Positions 26,922-38,564 of a DNA stretch of 64,000 nucleotides are shown in pieces. The stretch lies in assembly GCA_037951165.1 (NCBI GenBank), contig JBBDHG010000015.1, forward strand, positions 11,838,001-11,902,000, written 5' to 3'. Under the pieces are notes generated by a model, which was not told the origin of the DNA, did no database searches, and saw only the letters and a list, made by a program, of their open reading frames with translations. This stretch comes from Lophius americanus (taxonomy: Eukaryota; Chordata; Actinopteri; Lophiiformes; Lophiidae). The first letter of the stretch is position 1; the number at the start of each line of letters is the position of its first letter. A program made the position numbers and the translations under genes.

Positions 26922-28490
26922 CTTGGAAAAAGAAGCGCTTTGAGTTCGGGCATTTTAACAGGCTACCTAAGTAAACAGTTAGGACCCCGCCCACACAGGC
27001 ATGGCAGTCGCAGGGGCGTGCCAATGTGAGAATTGCCGGTCATTTTATCACATTTGAAAACTAGAAACAGTCAGAGCGCATAGGCCCAACGTTGTCACGT
27101 TACTTAAAATACAAATGTCTAGGATTTGTAAACATACCTCATGCAAATCCATTCATCACACGATAGGGCCCAAAGGGAAAAGCCGAAAGAAGAATAGAAA
27201 ATATGAGTTATCTCAACAAAAAAACCCCAACAACCTCCAAGCTTGTCCTATGTCGCAATGGTTGAGAAAATGTTTGTGTTACGTCACCAAAATAAATATT
27301 TTGTCCGGGTATCCTAAAACCTACCCTTGAGTAAAAGTTCATGTAAATCCGTCCATTAATCTTTGAACCTTCAAAGGGCTATATCTGGTAAATAGCTTAC
27401 AAAACAAAACATTTATGTGTCGTCACGTTTTGATGAAATGACGTAACGTCACAAAAAAATTATTATCTCAAAGCTATGTGAGAATCCTACCTCTTGGTAA
27501 ATGTGCATGCAAATCTATCGATTATTTTTTTCCCACCACTTTATTCACTATATTATTCATGGATTTAGGAAGTATCTGGCTTGTCTATTGCTCCATTGGT
27601 CTGTGTGGCCATTGCTTGAGGGTAGTAGGACCCCCTGAGATTTAATTCCATTAACCGATTTTAATAATTTGCAACTTCTTAAAAATTTATCAGCTCATTA
27701 AATCTTCCATTATTTTCATGTCAGGTAATAATTCACCTATAATGTATCAACACCTTCAAATAGTGAGTTAGTTCTGTAGGGGGAAACATTTGTATACTTG
27801 ATCCAACATAAGGACTTTAACGTTACTAAAGTTTTGTAATATTCTTTAAGATATGCCATCAACAATGAAAATATTAAAGTATTTCTGACTGTTTTATAAT
27901 CAACGTAGCGGTGCGTCCTGTGTCTTACATGCTTGTTTTAACTATCAATGCGCTGAAAAGGCAGAAATCGGAAATACTTCAGCGTAAAAATACCTTACAA
28001 TAGTGGTTAACTACAACACTTGAAAAACACACTTTTGCTTATTTACTTCGCCCGGCTGATGATAGTAAAGACGTGGTTTAAACTAATAATGTAAAGATGC
28101 ATCATCGAAAGTAACAAAAATATTTGTTACGATATTTATTTTGAAAATTATTACCGGAAGTTTTTGACGATTGAGTGTAGGGTTTCTCACCCACGCGCGT
28201 GCGCATTTGTACATCCAAATAAATCAGTCCTATTTGGCATTTTTCGCTGATCTGGTGTTCTACAAAATACCGTCGATTGATTTGCGGTAGGTCAAAAAAG
28301 CAGATGATGGATAAAATAAGATTATTCTGTATTTACTGTATATTGAAATGCAAACTGATATGCAGATTTAAATTTGGAACAATTTCTAACATAGATTCTG
28401 TTATTTCATCGACAGATGGACATTTTTCAGTAAACCAATCACTTGTGAAATGTAATTCTTATTCCAAAGGTAACCGATCGCATCATCAAC
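26922..28490. promoter_or_regulatory. nelfa/nicol1 divergent intergenic region
   Basis: The start codons of nelfa (26921, minus) and nicol1 (28491, plus) are 1.57 kb apart, head to head, as in human. The region probably holds both promoters. The nelfa-proximal part is richest in GC. The middle (27080-27520) is a diverged tandem repeat with CRE-like motifs. Confidence 0.7.
27080..27520. repeat. ~170-200-bp diverged tandem repeat with TACGTCAC motifs
   Basis: Three units align by eye around CCTACC(T)CTTG..ATG(C/T)AAATC, at about 27127-27155, 27320-27350 and 27487-27515. Each is preceded by a GTTACGTCAC-like box (about 27090, 27280 and 27440). The third box is the perfect palindrome TGACGTAACGTCA (27439-27451). 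Confidence 0.6.
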
Positions 28491-29936
28491 ATGGCATCTA
28501 GTGGATTTCTGCAGGCATCGGTGCTGCTGTTGGCGGTCAAAATCCTCTGCCTCGGTGCCATTCATGCAGACCAAGAAACAGGGACCGTCATCCCCGCTGA
28601 AAGTAGGAGGATTAATTAAATATGAGAGTAGGATTTTTTCTGCATGTTCAGTGCAGGGAATAGGAAATTACTGCACTTCACTGGAATAGTAGTAGGCTAA
28701 TTATTGCAGGTTCTCACAGAGGTTTTATGTTTGTGGTTGTAGGTCAACATAATTTATGTACACATAGAAATATGAAAATGGGCCCGTTGTACCTAAAACT
28801 TGATGACTTCATTTATAATTTCTGCTAGGTTTGAAAGCAATTACAAATAAATGTCAAAACAGAAAAAAAACACCTCTCAAATAACATTTCACCAATATGG
28901 CACAACCAAATGAATAAAATCAAATAATAAACAATAAAATGATTGAGACTTATCAACATATGCTTCTTTTAAGCAACATGTTTAATAACAGGAAAGACAC
29001 CTATTTATGCATCTAATTTTTTGTGTGAATTCTTTCGTTCTTTTTCTAGGTCGCCCATGTGTGGATTGTCATGCATTTGAGTTTATGCAGAGGGCTCTGC
29101 AAGACCTAAAGAAGACTGCTTTTAACCTTGATGCCAGGGTAGGTGAAGTCGGAAAAAATCATTTCATTATCTTACTATAAGTAAAGCCTTATATTATTGC
29201 CTTTTTGTGATTTTGTTTTCCAATTTTTCCAGTCTCTTACTATTAAAGTGTTAAATGCTCATGCAAAGCTGGGTCTTTTAGAACAGCTGGATATGCTGTC
29301 ATTTTACATACATTGCATTAAATGTGATGTGATCTTTCAGTATATGCTTTGTGTATTAACAGTCATTTTTGTGTTTTCGGATGGAAAAAGGGGATGTTAT
29401 GGAATTGTCGCCGCATGGATCATTTTTTTTCGCCCATAGGCGTTAGTGCAAGGAAGAACTAGAATGATGTTGGGAAAGGTAGGTTGTATATTTCCAACAC
29501 TAGGGGGAGCTTTATGTCCAAACTTTTTCTGGCCATAACTTCCTAACCATTGGTCTGATTTAATCCAAATTTGGTTCTTATGAATCAACTCAAGGAGATA
29601 TATCATTTATTTTATCATAACTCTACATATTTTTTCACTAGGGGGAGATTTTCTTTTTTTTGTTGAAGGACTTTACTTCACATTTAATTTGAGGATTTCA
29701 ACCAGGAGAATCGCTTGTACAACACAAGGGACTCCGGACTTATCCGGGATGTACCCTTGCTGTCGGGGACGACAGTGTAGGCCTAGTGAATTTTGATGAA
29801 GTGGCAATCAGACCCTTGTTTTTGGCTATTTTCATGCAATGACATGTTGTTTTGTCTCTTGCAGACAGAGACTCTTGTCCTGAGGGCAGAGAGGAGGTCT
29901 CTGTGTGACTGCATGCCCACCAACTCACTGGGCTGA
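28491..29936 (+). CDS. nicol1: NELL2-interacting cell ontogeny regulator 1 (C4orf48)
   Basis: Three coding exons: 28491-28602, 29050-29138 and 29865-29936 (TGA), GT-AG throughout, 273 nt, 90 aa. NICOL1 is a small secreted, neuropeptide-like protein reported to bind NELL2 and act in lumicrine ROS1 signalling in the epididymis; it is also expressed in brain. The signal peptide is hydrophobic (ASVLLLAVKILCLGAIHA), with cleavage likely before DQET. The mature part carries the conserved core RPCVDCHAFEFMQRALQDLK and ends TETLVLRAERRSLCDCM. Four cysteines, in CxxC and CxC pairs, are kept. The first ATG in frame is followed directly by the signal peptide, which supports this start. It is divergent from nelfa, the same arrangement as in human 4p16.3. 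Intron 2 holds a dispersed repeat. Confidence 0.95.
29440..29795 (-). repeat. CTCCCCCTAG dispersed repeat, inverted copy in nicol1 intron 2
   Basis: Read on the minus strand, this contains AAGCTCCCCCTAGTG-type boxes, a TGATTCATA..ACCAAATTTGG block, an ACCAATGGTTAGGAAGTTAT block and a GCTGTCGTCCCC..TTGTACAAGC end. The same ordered features occur at 35690-36480 and 48385-48850 on the plus strand. Confidence 0.7.
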
Positions 29937-32480
29937 AGTCTGCACCAGTCCACCGGAGGACACTTCCACCTGTCATCACACATCGAGACTCTGAAAACAA
30001 TTCTCAAACTCTACTCATGCACAGTGATTTCTATTTTACACAAAAGGCACTTTATTTAATTTTCTCTCATATCGTTGTTGGGTAATCTCGATTTATTTGA
30101 AATTACCTTTATACTATTGATGTCTCGCATCGTTAATCTCATTCCTATGAAATCAGTTTGATTGTCTCCATCGTCACAGGATTTAGATCAAGTTTTATTT
30201 GTCTCCTTTGAAGCATAATCTGTTTTTTTTTACTTTTTAGTATTGGATTGAATAATGTACATTGTAATGCATTGGTAAATTTATTCGTTGAATGTGTTGT
30301 ATGAGATTAATGTTGACGATTAATTTACACTTTAAACTGTAGCATTGTCTGAAATTAATATATAACTGTTCAAATTTGATAACTTGATGAAATGATTATA
30401 GACATAACTTTTAAGAATAAGTAAAAGTTCACTGATAGAAAATTAATTTATGGCAATCGGAAGTTTTTCATTTTGCAAAAAAGGTTGGATAGTTTATTTA
30501 AGATGTTTTCTTTTTAATAGCTGAAAAAGTAGTTTTACCATATGTTCAACAACGATGTTTTATGGCTATTGATTGTTAATGTTGTTTTTTTTGGACAAAG
30601 TTGTAGGTCTTGACTAAGCAAAGCACTGTAGCATGAAACAGCACTTTTAGTTAATCTACTGATGAAATAGATTGTATATATAGTTTCTTTATTTATAGAG
30701 CAGCCTGTCTGATGAAGGTCAATGCAAGAATAGGGATAAAGAATATCGTATTAACTAAACTGCAATATTGACAGGTGGAGGCGGGGCTAGAGGGATGCTA
30801 GCTGCAGCAGGGGACTAGGATATAGAATAATATTTGTCTTAGTGTTCATGAATAGTATCCTTTGTTAACATTATTTCTCCAAGAAACAGTTTTTACAGTA
30901 TTAATGTTGTACTTATCAATTAAAAAACATAATGAAAGGATCTTTATTACCTTTATTATTGTCTTTGGCTGTGACTTAAATCATAGATCACGACTGTGAT
31001 CCGTGATAAATAAGCACGGCGTGGTAATAACTCCCTTAGACCCTGAGTCCATTGGAGGTGGACACAGGAATTTTTTAAACTTAGGTGTCCATCACAGTGG
31101 ACATCAGGCCTTTCCTATATAAAATCTGTTTTGACAATATTGTTATTGCTGTCCTTTTAAATTCAATATTAATAAAGTAGCCTATATTATCAATTCATTT
31201 TAATATCATTAAAGAGGTCTCATTCATTCACTACGGTCTTCTATGTCTCATAGTTTATCAATTTTTATGTATGTGATGTATTTGAGATGATTAGAAAATA
31301 AATTACATTCATGATGAGAGTTTAAACTTAAAAATCATTCAAACTCTTTAAAATCTGCTAAAAATGTATTTTCCACATTGTTCTTTTAACTTTCCTCTGT
31401 CCTTTATTGTTAAATGAAAGCAGTATAGTAGTGTTTAACAGTGATCTACAGAGTGATTTAGAATCTGATGATGGAATGAGATGATTGGTCAGGGGGGGAA
31501 ATAGCCTCTTTTGACTAAAGCTGTCGATGAGGAAACATCATTTTATTATTATTATTATTATTATTTTATCACAGTCTTCAAAATTTCTACTCCCTTCTCA
31601 GGAGTGTAACAACTAAGGAGGTAGCCCGGAGAGCCTCAAACCTGTAGAAATGTGTGTATGTCATACACACCAGGGATGTCATAAGGTTCTGTGGTCTGTT
31701 AGCTGTTGCAATAGAAAATAGCAGGACGGCAATGTCTGATCTTTACCAGCAGGGGGCGCGCTAAGCTAGGGCACCAGCGGTTGTGTCGCAGTGACGCAGC
31801 ACTTTGCTCTATCTCAAATCCCCCTAATGCTGTAAATGTAGGAAGGATCAAATACTGTAAATAGAGACAAGATAGAAAAACGATGAAAGTACCTGCAGTG
31901 AGCTTGCAGAAAACTTTTAAGACAAACCCCCTTAAACGGCACCACAACACACCGTATTCTTCAGTTATGTAACTGAGGTAGTTTTGACCAAGCAGGTCTT
32001 TATTGGTAGGTGGACTGATTGGTGTGACATCAAATTTATGCTGAATCAATCCTAAAGCAGCGTCCGTTGTGCAACCGTCTCATTATCCCACTCGCTCTCT
32101 GGCTGCTTCTGTCTTCAGAGGCCTTTCAACTTCACTTTCATCTGCTCCAGGTAAAGCTCCCTGTATCTAGCTGCTTGAAATTCTGCTGAGGTCAGAAGGG
32201 TTAAATCCTCAGCACTTTCTTACCTTATTAACCTTTTATCTTATTTTGACATTAGACCTATACACAAAAACTTGCTCAGCTGCCCAAACTCCCCGATCCC
32301 TACTCCTTGTAGTCTACATGTTGAAGTGTCCTTGAGCAAGAACCAGTTTGCCTTCAATGGCCCTTCCATTGGTGTGAGTGTGTAATTGGTCTCCAGATGA
32401 ATGTGTGTGTGGATTGGTGAATGCAGGCTTACGTCATTCAGTGCTTTGAGGGGTTAATCAGATTAGAAAAGTGCTACATA
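29937..32480. other. gene-free stretch after nicol1
   Basis: It probably starts with the AT-rich nicol1 3'UTR; candidate AATAAA hexamers occur near 31170 and 31290. A (TTA)n run lies at 31540-31565. No conserved exon was recognised. Short frames, such as the one at 31699-32049 on the minus strand, show no domain. Confidence 0.6.
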
Positions 32481-32481
32481 C

Positions 32482-33357
32482 ATGATCAGCCATGAGATTA
32501 CAACCACATGCTTAACATTGTGTAGATGTATCCTTTGCTGCCAGAAAAGCTCTGGACCATGAAGTCATGGATTTTGTCAGACATCTGAGTGCCTAATGTA
32601 GTATCTGGGACCAGGACTCTAGCACTAGATCATATAACTCCAGTATGTGGCAAGGTTTGGTATCTATGGATCTGACTTGTTTATGAAGCACATCCTACAG
32701 ATGCTTGATTGAACTGGAATCTAGATATATTGATGCATAGAAACCAGTCCGGAACCATTTTTGCAGTATGGCAGGGAGAATTATCCTGTTGAAATTGGTA
32801 ACTGCCATCAGGGCTAAGTGTTTCCTTGAAGGGTGTTACTTGTTCACCAACCATCATTATATAAATGGTACGTGTCAGAGTAGCAGATACATGAGTTGCA
32901 GGAACCAAAGGCTCCCTGAGGAATATTGAATAAGCAAGAGTTTTTTTTCAGAAATTTTTGCTACAATATCAAAACTTTTCTATGGGATTGTACACCAAGG
33001 AAAGCTTGGTGCTACTTACACGCATCAATGATCCTTAGCCGTTCCACCGGTTGTCCTTCCTTAGGACACATTGGTAAATACTAAGCTCTGCAGATCAGGA
33101 ACACCCGACAAGATCTGCAGTTTGGGATACGCTCTGACCCAGTTCTCTAGCCATCACAGTTTGAAACTGGTCAAAGTCCCTTAGATCCTTTCGCTTGTCT
33201 ATTTTTCCTGCTTCAGAAATGTCAAATTCACAAAGAAATTGTTCACTTGCATCCCATTATATCCAGCCTACTGACAGGTTTGACAGTAACAAGGTGTTCA
33301 ATGTTATCCTGAACTCACCTGTCAGTAGTTATAATGTTACAGCAGATCAGTGTTACT
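32482..33357 (-). mobile_element. Tc1/mariner relic (internally deleted)
   Basis: Inverted ends: TGATCAGCCATGAGATTACA at 32482 and, inverted from 33355, CTGATCTGCTGTAACATTAT. On the minus strand the transposase is broken: an N-terminal helix-turn-helix piece (DLRDFDQFQTVMARELGQSV, near 33190-33120) and a catalytic piece with the Tc1 motif FQQDNSPCHTA (near 32770-32800), whose Asp belongs to the DDE/D triad. Sequence between the two is missing, and the C-terminal part has decayed. Confidence 0.85.
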
Positions 33358-34520
33358 GAAGACCTCAAGGTTGTTATAGAATTCATCTATTGAGGTCAGT
33401 TTAATGATTGCTTTCTGCAAAGCTACTATGGTATTTATTTAATAAATTGGGGCGTCACATTTTCCAGAAGATAATACAGTCGGGAATCTTTGTTTGTCTT
33501 TTTGTGGTTTTAATGCCAGGAACATTTTATCGGATGAGCACACAGACAGACATCAAACACACATTCTCACATCCATTCGGGACAAAAGGATGACGTTTGC
33601 AAATAATATCACTTGTAGACATAAGAGTTACTCTATTGGTCACCACAAAGCAAACACTGAGATGATTAGAGAAAAACCCAGCAGCTAGTCTGACATGATT
33701 CTCTTAGACTGAGAGAGTGAAGGCTTTTCTCTTTGGCTTATCTCGACATTACTCACAAAATATAATAGCCTGTTAAACAGAAGTGACATTATTTCACATG
33801 GAAGCAACCCATAAGATGTTTCTAACACTACTTGTGTACTTGCAAACATATTACTTTCTTTTAACCCTCAGCTTCCTGACTTTATAACTTTTGGCTCAGT
33901 GCTACTTAGCAAAGAATAGCATGGCAACATGTTGAGCTAATATAGTGACATATGAAGGTGACAAAAGTGAAGGAAAAATACATAATAATATGTATTTTAA
34001 CTTGCTTCCATCATGAAAGTCGATTGATAAAACACATAAACACTTTATGTGCTGAAAGCTTTACATGTATGACAGCAAATTGGACTAGTGAAAATTTGTT
34101 ATAAGCCTTTTGGCCTAATTTTGAATATTTTTTTGTGATCACTGTATTGTACTTACGGCAGTTTAGTGTGGTTCAACACTTAAACGCCTTATATCATAGT
34201 TAGAACTATTATCTGAAAATGTAGGTATCTGCAGCTCAGTAATGGTGCATTGCTTAGTAGGAGGCCACAGCAGGAGGATGGAGAATTCACCACTGTAACC
34301 ACGGCACCATAAATAAGTTATATTCATGATAATACATTAATCATGCATACATGTGTATTTTAGTTAGGCCATCATAAATTACTAAATGCATGACTAGATT
34401 GGAAAATGACCAGTACTTCAACAAAATGTGTAACAGAAACACAGATTTGAGAGTAAGTGTCTATGCTGTGGGTGTATTACACACGTTTCTTATCACTTAT
34501 CCATTTTTCAACCACCAAAT
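33358..34520. other. gene-free AT-rich stretch
   Basis: Nothing recognised. Two overlapping short frames near 33408-33688 have no domain. Confidence 0.6.
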
Positions 34521-35215
34521 ATCCCAGGCCAGATGACATATATAATCACTCCAGTGAGTTCGGGGTCCACCCTGTGGTCTCCTCCCAGACCGATCTGCCT
34601 GAAACACCTCCAAAGGAAGGCGTCCTGGAATCATCTTAATCTGACGCCCAAACCACCTCAACTGTCTCTTTCAATGTAAAGGAGGAGCGGCTCCACTCCG
34701 AGCTCCCGCCAGATGTCTGAGCTCTATACCTCATCTCTAAGGCTCAGCCCAGCCACCCTTCGAAAGAAGCTTAATTCAACGGCTTGTATCATCAACCTCA
34801 TTCTTGTTACTACCCAGAGCTCATGACCTTAGATGAGAGTTGGAATTTAGATGGACTGCTAAATTGAATGATTTGCCTTACGACTCACCACAGAGCACCG
34901 GAATAACACCCTGATTACTGCTTAGGCTGCCAAAACCACCTGTCCATCTAACAATTCAATTTCCAATCAACAAGAAACCAAAATATTAAAACTCCTTTGC
35001 TTGAGGCGGCACACACCCTCAATCTGAATGGGTCAGTCCATTCATTTTCAAACAGAGAACCATGGCCTCAGATTTGGAGGTGCTGACACTCATACCAACC
35101 ACTTCACACTCAGCTGCACATACTTCAAGTGTGTGCTGGAGATCACAAATTGATGAAGCCAACAGAACCACATCATCTGCAAACCTTGTTTGCTCGTTCA
35201 ATGTTATCTTGCATG
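34520..35215 (-). mobile_element. LINE reverse-transcriptase relic
   Basis: The minus-strand frame 35201-35019 gives TRFADDVVLLASSICDLQHT and ECEVVGMSVSTSKSEAMVLC. The FADD box is the catalytic Asp-Asp motif of non-LTR reverse transcriptases. Sequence to the left (35018-34520) continues as degenerate, stop-filled LINE sequence (CCAAACCACCTCAACTG and similar). It is probably the same family as 41860-42245. Confidence 0.8.
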
Positions 35216-35689
35216 TTGTTGTTGATGTTTTTTTTTTTTGCAGGACAGGGTAGATGATCCCTTAAAATGTCATTGAATTAAAAATGTCAAAGAAATCATC
35301 TCAGCAGCTTTGCATGCTCCTCAGTCCCAGAGGGTAGTTTTATGCAACATATCCTACAGGGTGGATTTATCTTTGAGAGGATTTAAAAAATATGTTTGAA
35401 ACAAATGTCCCAAAAATCTGATCTCAAACATACCTCGGATAAACAGTGGGCCTAAATATCCGACAGTCAGATGATAGGAATTTATTCACTTCTCCCCTTA
35501 AAAATAGTGTAAATAGAATAGAATACATTCTCTATTCACAAAATTTAAAGATACCCTTTTGTAGACTGTTACAATATTTTTAAAATACTCCACTATGTGT
35601 AAAAGATTGGCATGAAAGATTTTACTGATATAAAAGTATTCAAATTCTTTCAGAAAAGTGTAGATAAAGCATCAAAAGTACAACTAGAC

Positions 35690-36480
35690 CCATGCTGTCG
35701 TCCCCACAGTGTATTTCCCCGAAACATCCCCTATCCACTGCGTTGTACAAGCAATCTCCCTGATTGTAAAATGAAAAGCTCCCCCTAGTGCGTGAAATAT
35801 GAAGTATTAGAGTGAAATATATACAAAATAGATCTAGTCATGTCAATTCATACGCACAAAATCTGTACTAAATTGGACCAGAGGTTAAGAAGTTATTTCT
35901 GGAAAACCGCATTCTGTGGAAAATCATCTCTAGTGAGTAAAAAATATACTATTAGAGTATAACACAATGTCTAATAGATCTCCATTTTCTGCATCAATTC
36001 CGATGCACAAAATTTGGACAAAATAAGACCAACAACTGAGAGATTATGACCCACATACTTCAGGAGATAAAGTTCCTCCTAGTGTCAGATATATACAACA
36101 GACCTTTTTCCAAAATCAATCCTGTTCTTCCTCATGCTAGGTGCTATGTGGGTAGAAAATTGGAAAATGACCTATGAAATAGTTTTTGAGCTATGTCAGG
36201 AAAATAGTTTTTTTTGTAAAAAAAAGAAAAAGAAAAAAAGCGCTACCCTTTTTGAGTAAAATATAAACCACTGCAGTAACATGTTTACGTGGTAGATCTT
36301 CTTGAGTCAATTCATACGCATGAAATTTGAACTAATTTGGGCCAATGGTTAAGAGGATAATTATGTCCGAAAAACAGTGTTTTTTGTTAAAACTAAAGCT
36401 CCCCCTAGTGAGTACAATAACTATTAGTGTGATATATGATATTTACTACTTCGATCTTCTTCACATTTAATTGGAAGAGT
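35690..36480 (+). repeat. CTCCCCCTAG dispersed repeat, five tandem ~150-bp units
   Basis: Five diverged units start at (A)AGCTCCCCCTAGTG-like boxes at about 35778, 35924, 36073, 36242 and 36398, a spacing of 146-169 bp. Each contains AGTATTAGAGTGAAATAT, GTCAATTCATACGCA(C), AAATTTG..ACTAAATTGG and ACCAATGGTTAAGAAGTTAT-like blocks. The array is preceded by GCTGTCGTCCCC and TTGTACAAGC. No coding capacity. Confidence 0.75.
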
Positions 36481-36499
36481 TCAATCAGAAGGGTCACTT

Positions 36500-37580
36500 T
36501 AATTTGTGTTTGATCAAACTCATCATTTTTGATTAAGCCAACTCACTAAGCTGAAGAAGGTTCATATTTATCTTGAATGTTTTTTCTTTTTTTTTATGCC
36601 TCGCTGGTCTTTCTTAAATAAAATAATCATCACTACTCTGAGATCAGATAAGCTTCGTATACAAAAATAAATAATGTTCCATATACCATTGTTTGACATT
36701 ATTTTTTACAGCACAACATCAACTCAATGACCTGACGGTTATTTGTTTTACCTTCAAATCCTGTATTATTACACTAAACCAAAAAGAACATGAACGAAAA
36801 AACTATAGAAATGGAGAAAAAGAAAAAATAGCTCTTCAATGGCTTTTTTCCAAAACATTCCCAAAAACGAAACCGACACTGCCCTTATCCTGTGTCATAA
36901 TATCCTGTATTATATCCAGGATATCAGGTTTATCACAGTGTGTTTGCTGACTACGGGGCTTAGGTGACATGAACTAATATCCCTTGAATAAATACTGATA
37001 TATAAACAGTGTACTTGAGTGTCAGTGATAGGTTGAGCATGTGGGGAGACAAACTAATGGGGTATAAGAGCATTTATGTGATATCTCCCTGTGTTTTTCT
37101 ACAAATATTTATTTATGCCTTTTATTTTGGTCATTTTCTATTGAATTATGATTAAAAATGATTCTGAAGTATCGTCATTTTCTCTCTCCCCAACCATTTC
37201 CATTAATTCAAGCTTACTGACTGAATTAGGGATACGTTTTATACTAATGAATTTCTTGTACAGTTTTGTGGGTTGGCAGGCGGTGTGTTAGCAAGAAGGT
37301 CTCGAGGTTTGAACCCTGGTCCACCCAAGGTCCTTTCTGTGTTGAGTTTGAATGTTCTCTCCAGGCTTGTGTGGGTTTCCTCCCACCATCAAAAACACGT
37401 GTGCTAGGAATCAGGTCAGGTTGGCCCATAGGGGGTGCAAAAGTGAAGCAGCAGGTGAAGAAGTCCCAGGGAGAGGGAAGGGAAGGATGAGAGAGGGAGA
37501 GAGAAATTAAATAAAAAAGGTGGAGAGGGGGGGACATCAAAGTTGGAGACATGACGTGGAGACATCTGAGTTACAACTAG
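36500..37580. other. gene-free stretch
   Basis: AT-rich sequence without a recognisable gene. The part 37260-37500 is GC-richer, with a weak LINE-like or SINE-like look (TCGAGGTTTGAACCCTGGTC resembles a tRNA-type B box with flanks), but no full element was delimited. Confidence 0.5.
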
Positions 37581-37584
37581 ATGC

Positions 37585-37695
37585 GTCTCCTTATTTCATT
37601 CACAATGTCAAATATGTTTGCAAATCCCGATGTGAAGGCATTCGTGCTGGCGTTCATTATGCAGCTGTGTTATAGGCTGCCTGGTTATTTGTTTG
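37585..37695 (-). pseudogene. relic of the repeat-protein gene upstream region
   Basis: The sequence TTCACAATGTCAAATATG(T)..GCAAATCCCGATG..GTGCTGG..TTCAT.ATGCAGCTG..TA(T)AGGC aligns with the 5' flank of copy 1 at 40295-40375 (TCAAATATGTCTGCAAATCC..GTGCTGG..GTGCAGCTGAGTCATATGCC). This suggests a further, deleted copy of the duplicated unit. Confidence 0.5.
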
Positions 37696-38067
37696 ACTTA
37701 AGACTAATGATTGTATCATTTTCTTCCTTGTTAGTGATATCAGATGTTAATCTTTATTTTCTACCTGACCAATAGATGCTAAATCCAGTGAGTGGAGAAA
37801 TTTCTTCACATCAGATTTTCCTTTTTGCCGGGGGTTGCGAGTAAAGATATTTGTAGTATTCTTTGAAGATCTTTTCTATTTTTTCAGGTTCATATACTGA
37901 TTGTTTTTCTGCGAGGTTCTATAATTTTACGTAGTGAGTTAAAAGCTTCTTGTATCCTAAGGTGCCTTGCCAAGTATTGAGCTGCTTTAGAACCTGATTC
38001 ATGGATTCAAGTTAGTTTTGTGAAAGTTTATTGACTCTACTTTCTTTCCATGTTTTCAGCTGTCCTG

Positions 38068-38102
38068 TTTTCTGTCACCAGAGGGGCTCTGGTGACAGAA
38101 AA
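38068..38102. repeat. perfect 16-bp inverted repeat, 3-nt loop
   Basis: TTTTCTGTCACCAGAG, then GGG, then the exact reverse complement. It lies about 460 bp beyond the copy 1 stop codon, within sequence duplicated near 43050-43335, where the palindrome is not kept. Confidence 0.9.
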
Positions 38103-38564
38103 GAAAAGAAAATATCTTGTGGCCAGGACTCAATAAAGGGTGGGGACGAGTTATTATCTCTATAAAGAACATCGACAATGGTTGTTGTTGCCATTGTCCA
38201 ATACTACTCATGCTTTTGTGCTTTTTATTTAGAGACTCTAGTGGAGGAAACTACATACTGTGTGTTTGATTGAAAGTTGCCAACACAAAGAGTCTGATGC
38301 TTGATAGAATGCTGATATTAATTTTATTTCAAGATTTCATCACTGTCACACAATTCTTCAGCTGTTCACATCACTGACATGCTTTTTTATTGTATACAGT
38401 GTCATGACCATGCCAATTTAAGTTTCATACAAACAAACTTCGTTGTTTCTCGACCCACGGTTATATTTTCATCATCTTCCGGTGAAAAGGTCTTCTAATC
38501 CAGCTGTTTCACTCATAGATCCTACGGAAGAGGCACGGTAGTTCCATCTGGGAAGTCAGGAGCT

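Noticed and set aside
37290..37330. tRNA-like B-box sequence considered as a tRNA gene or SINE head
   Set aside because: No cloverleaf or A box could be fitted, and no clear SINE body or tail was delimited.
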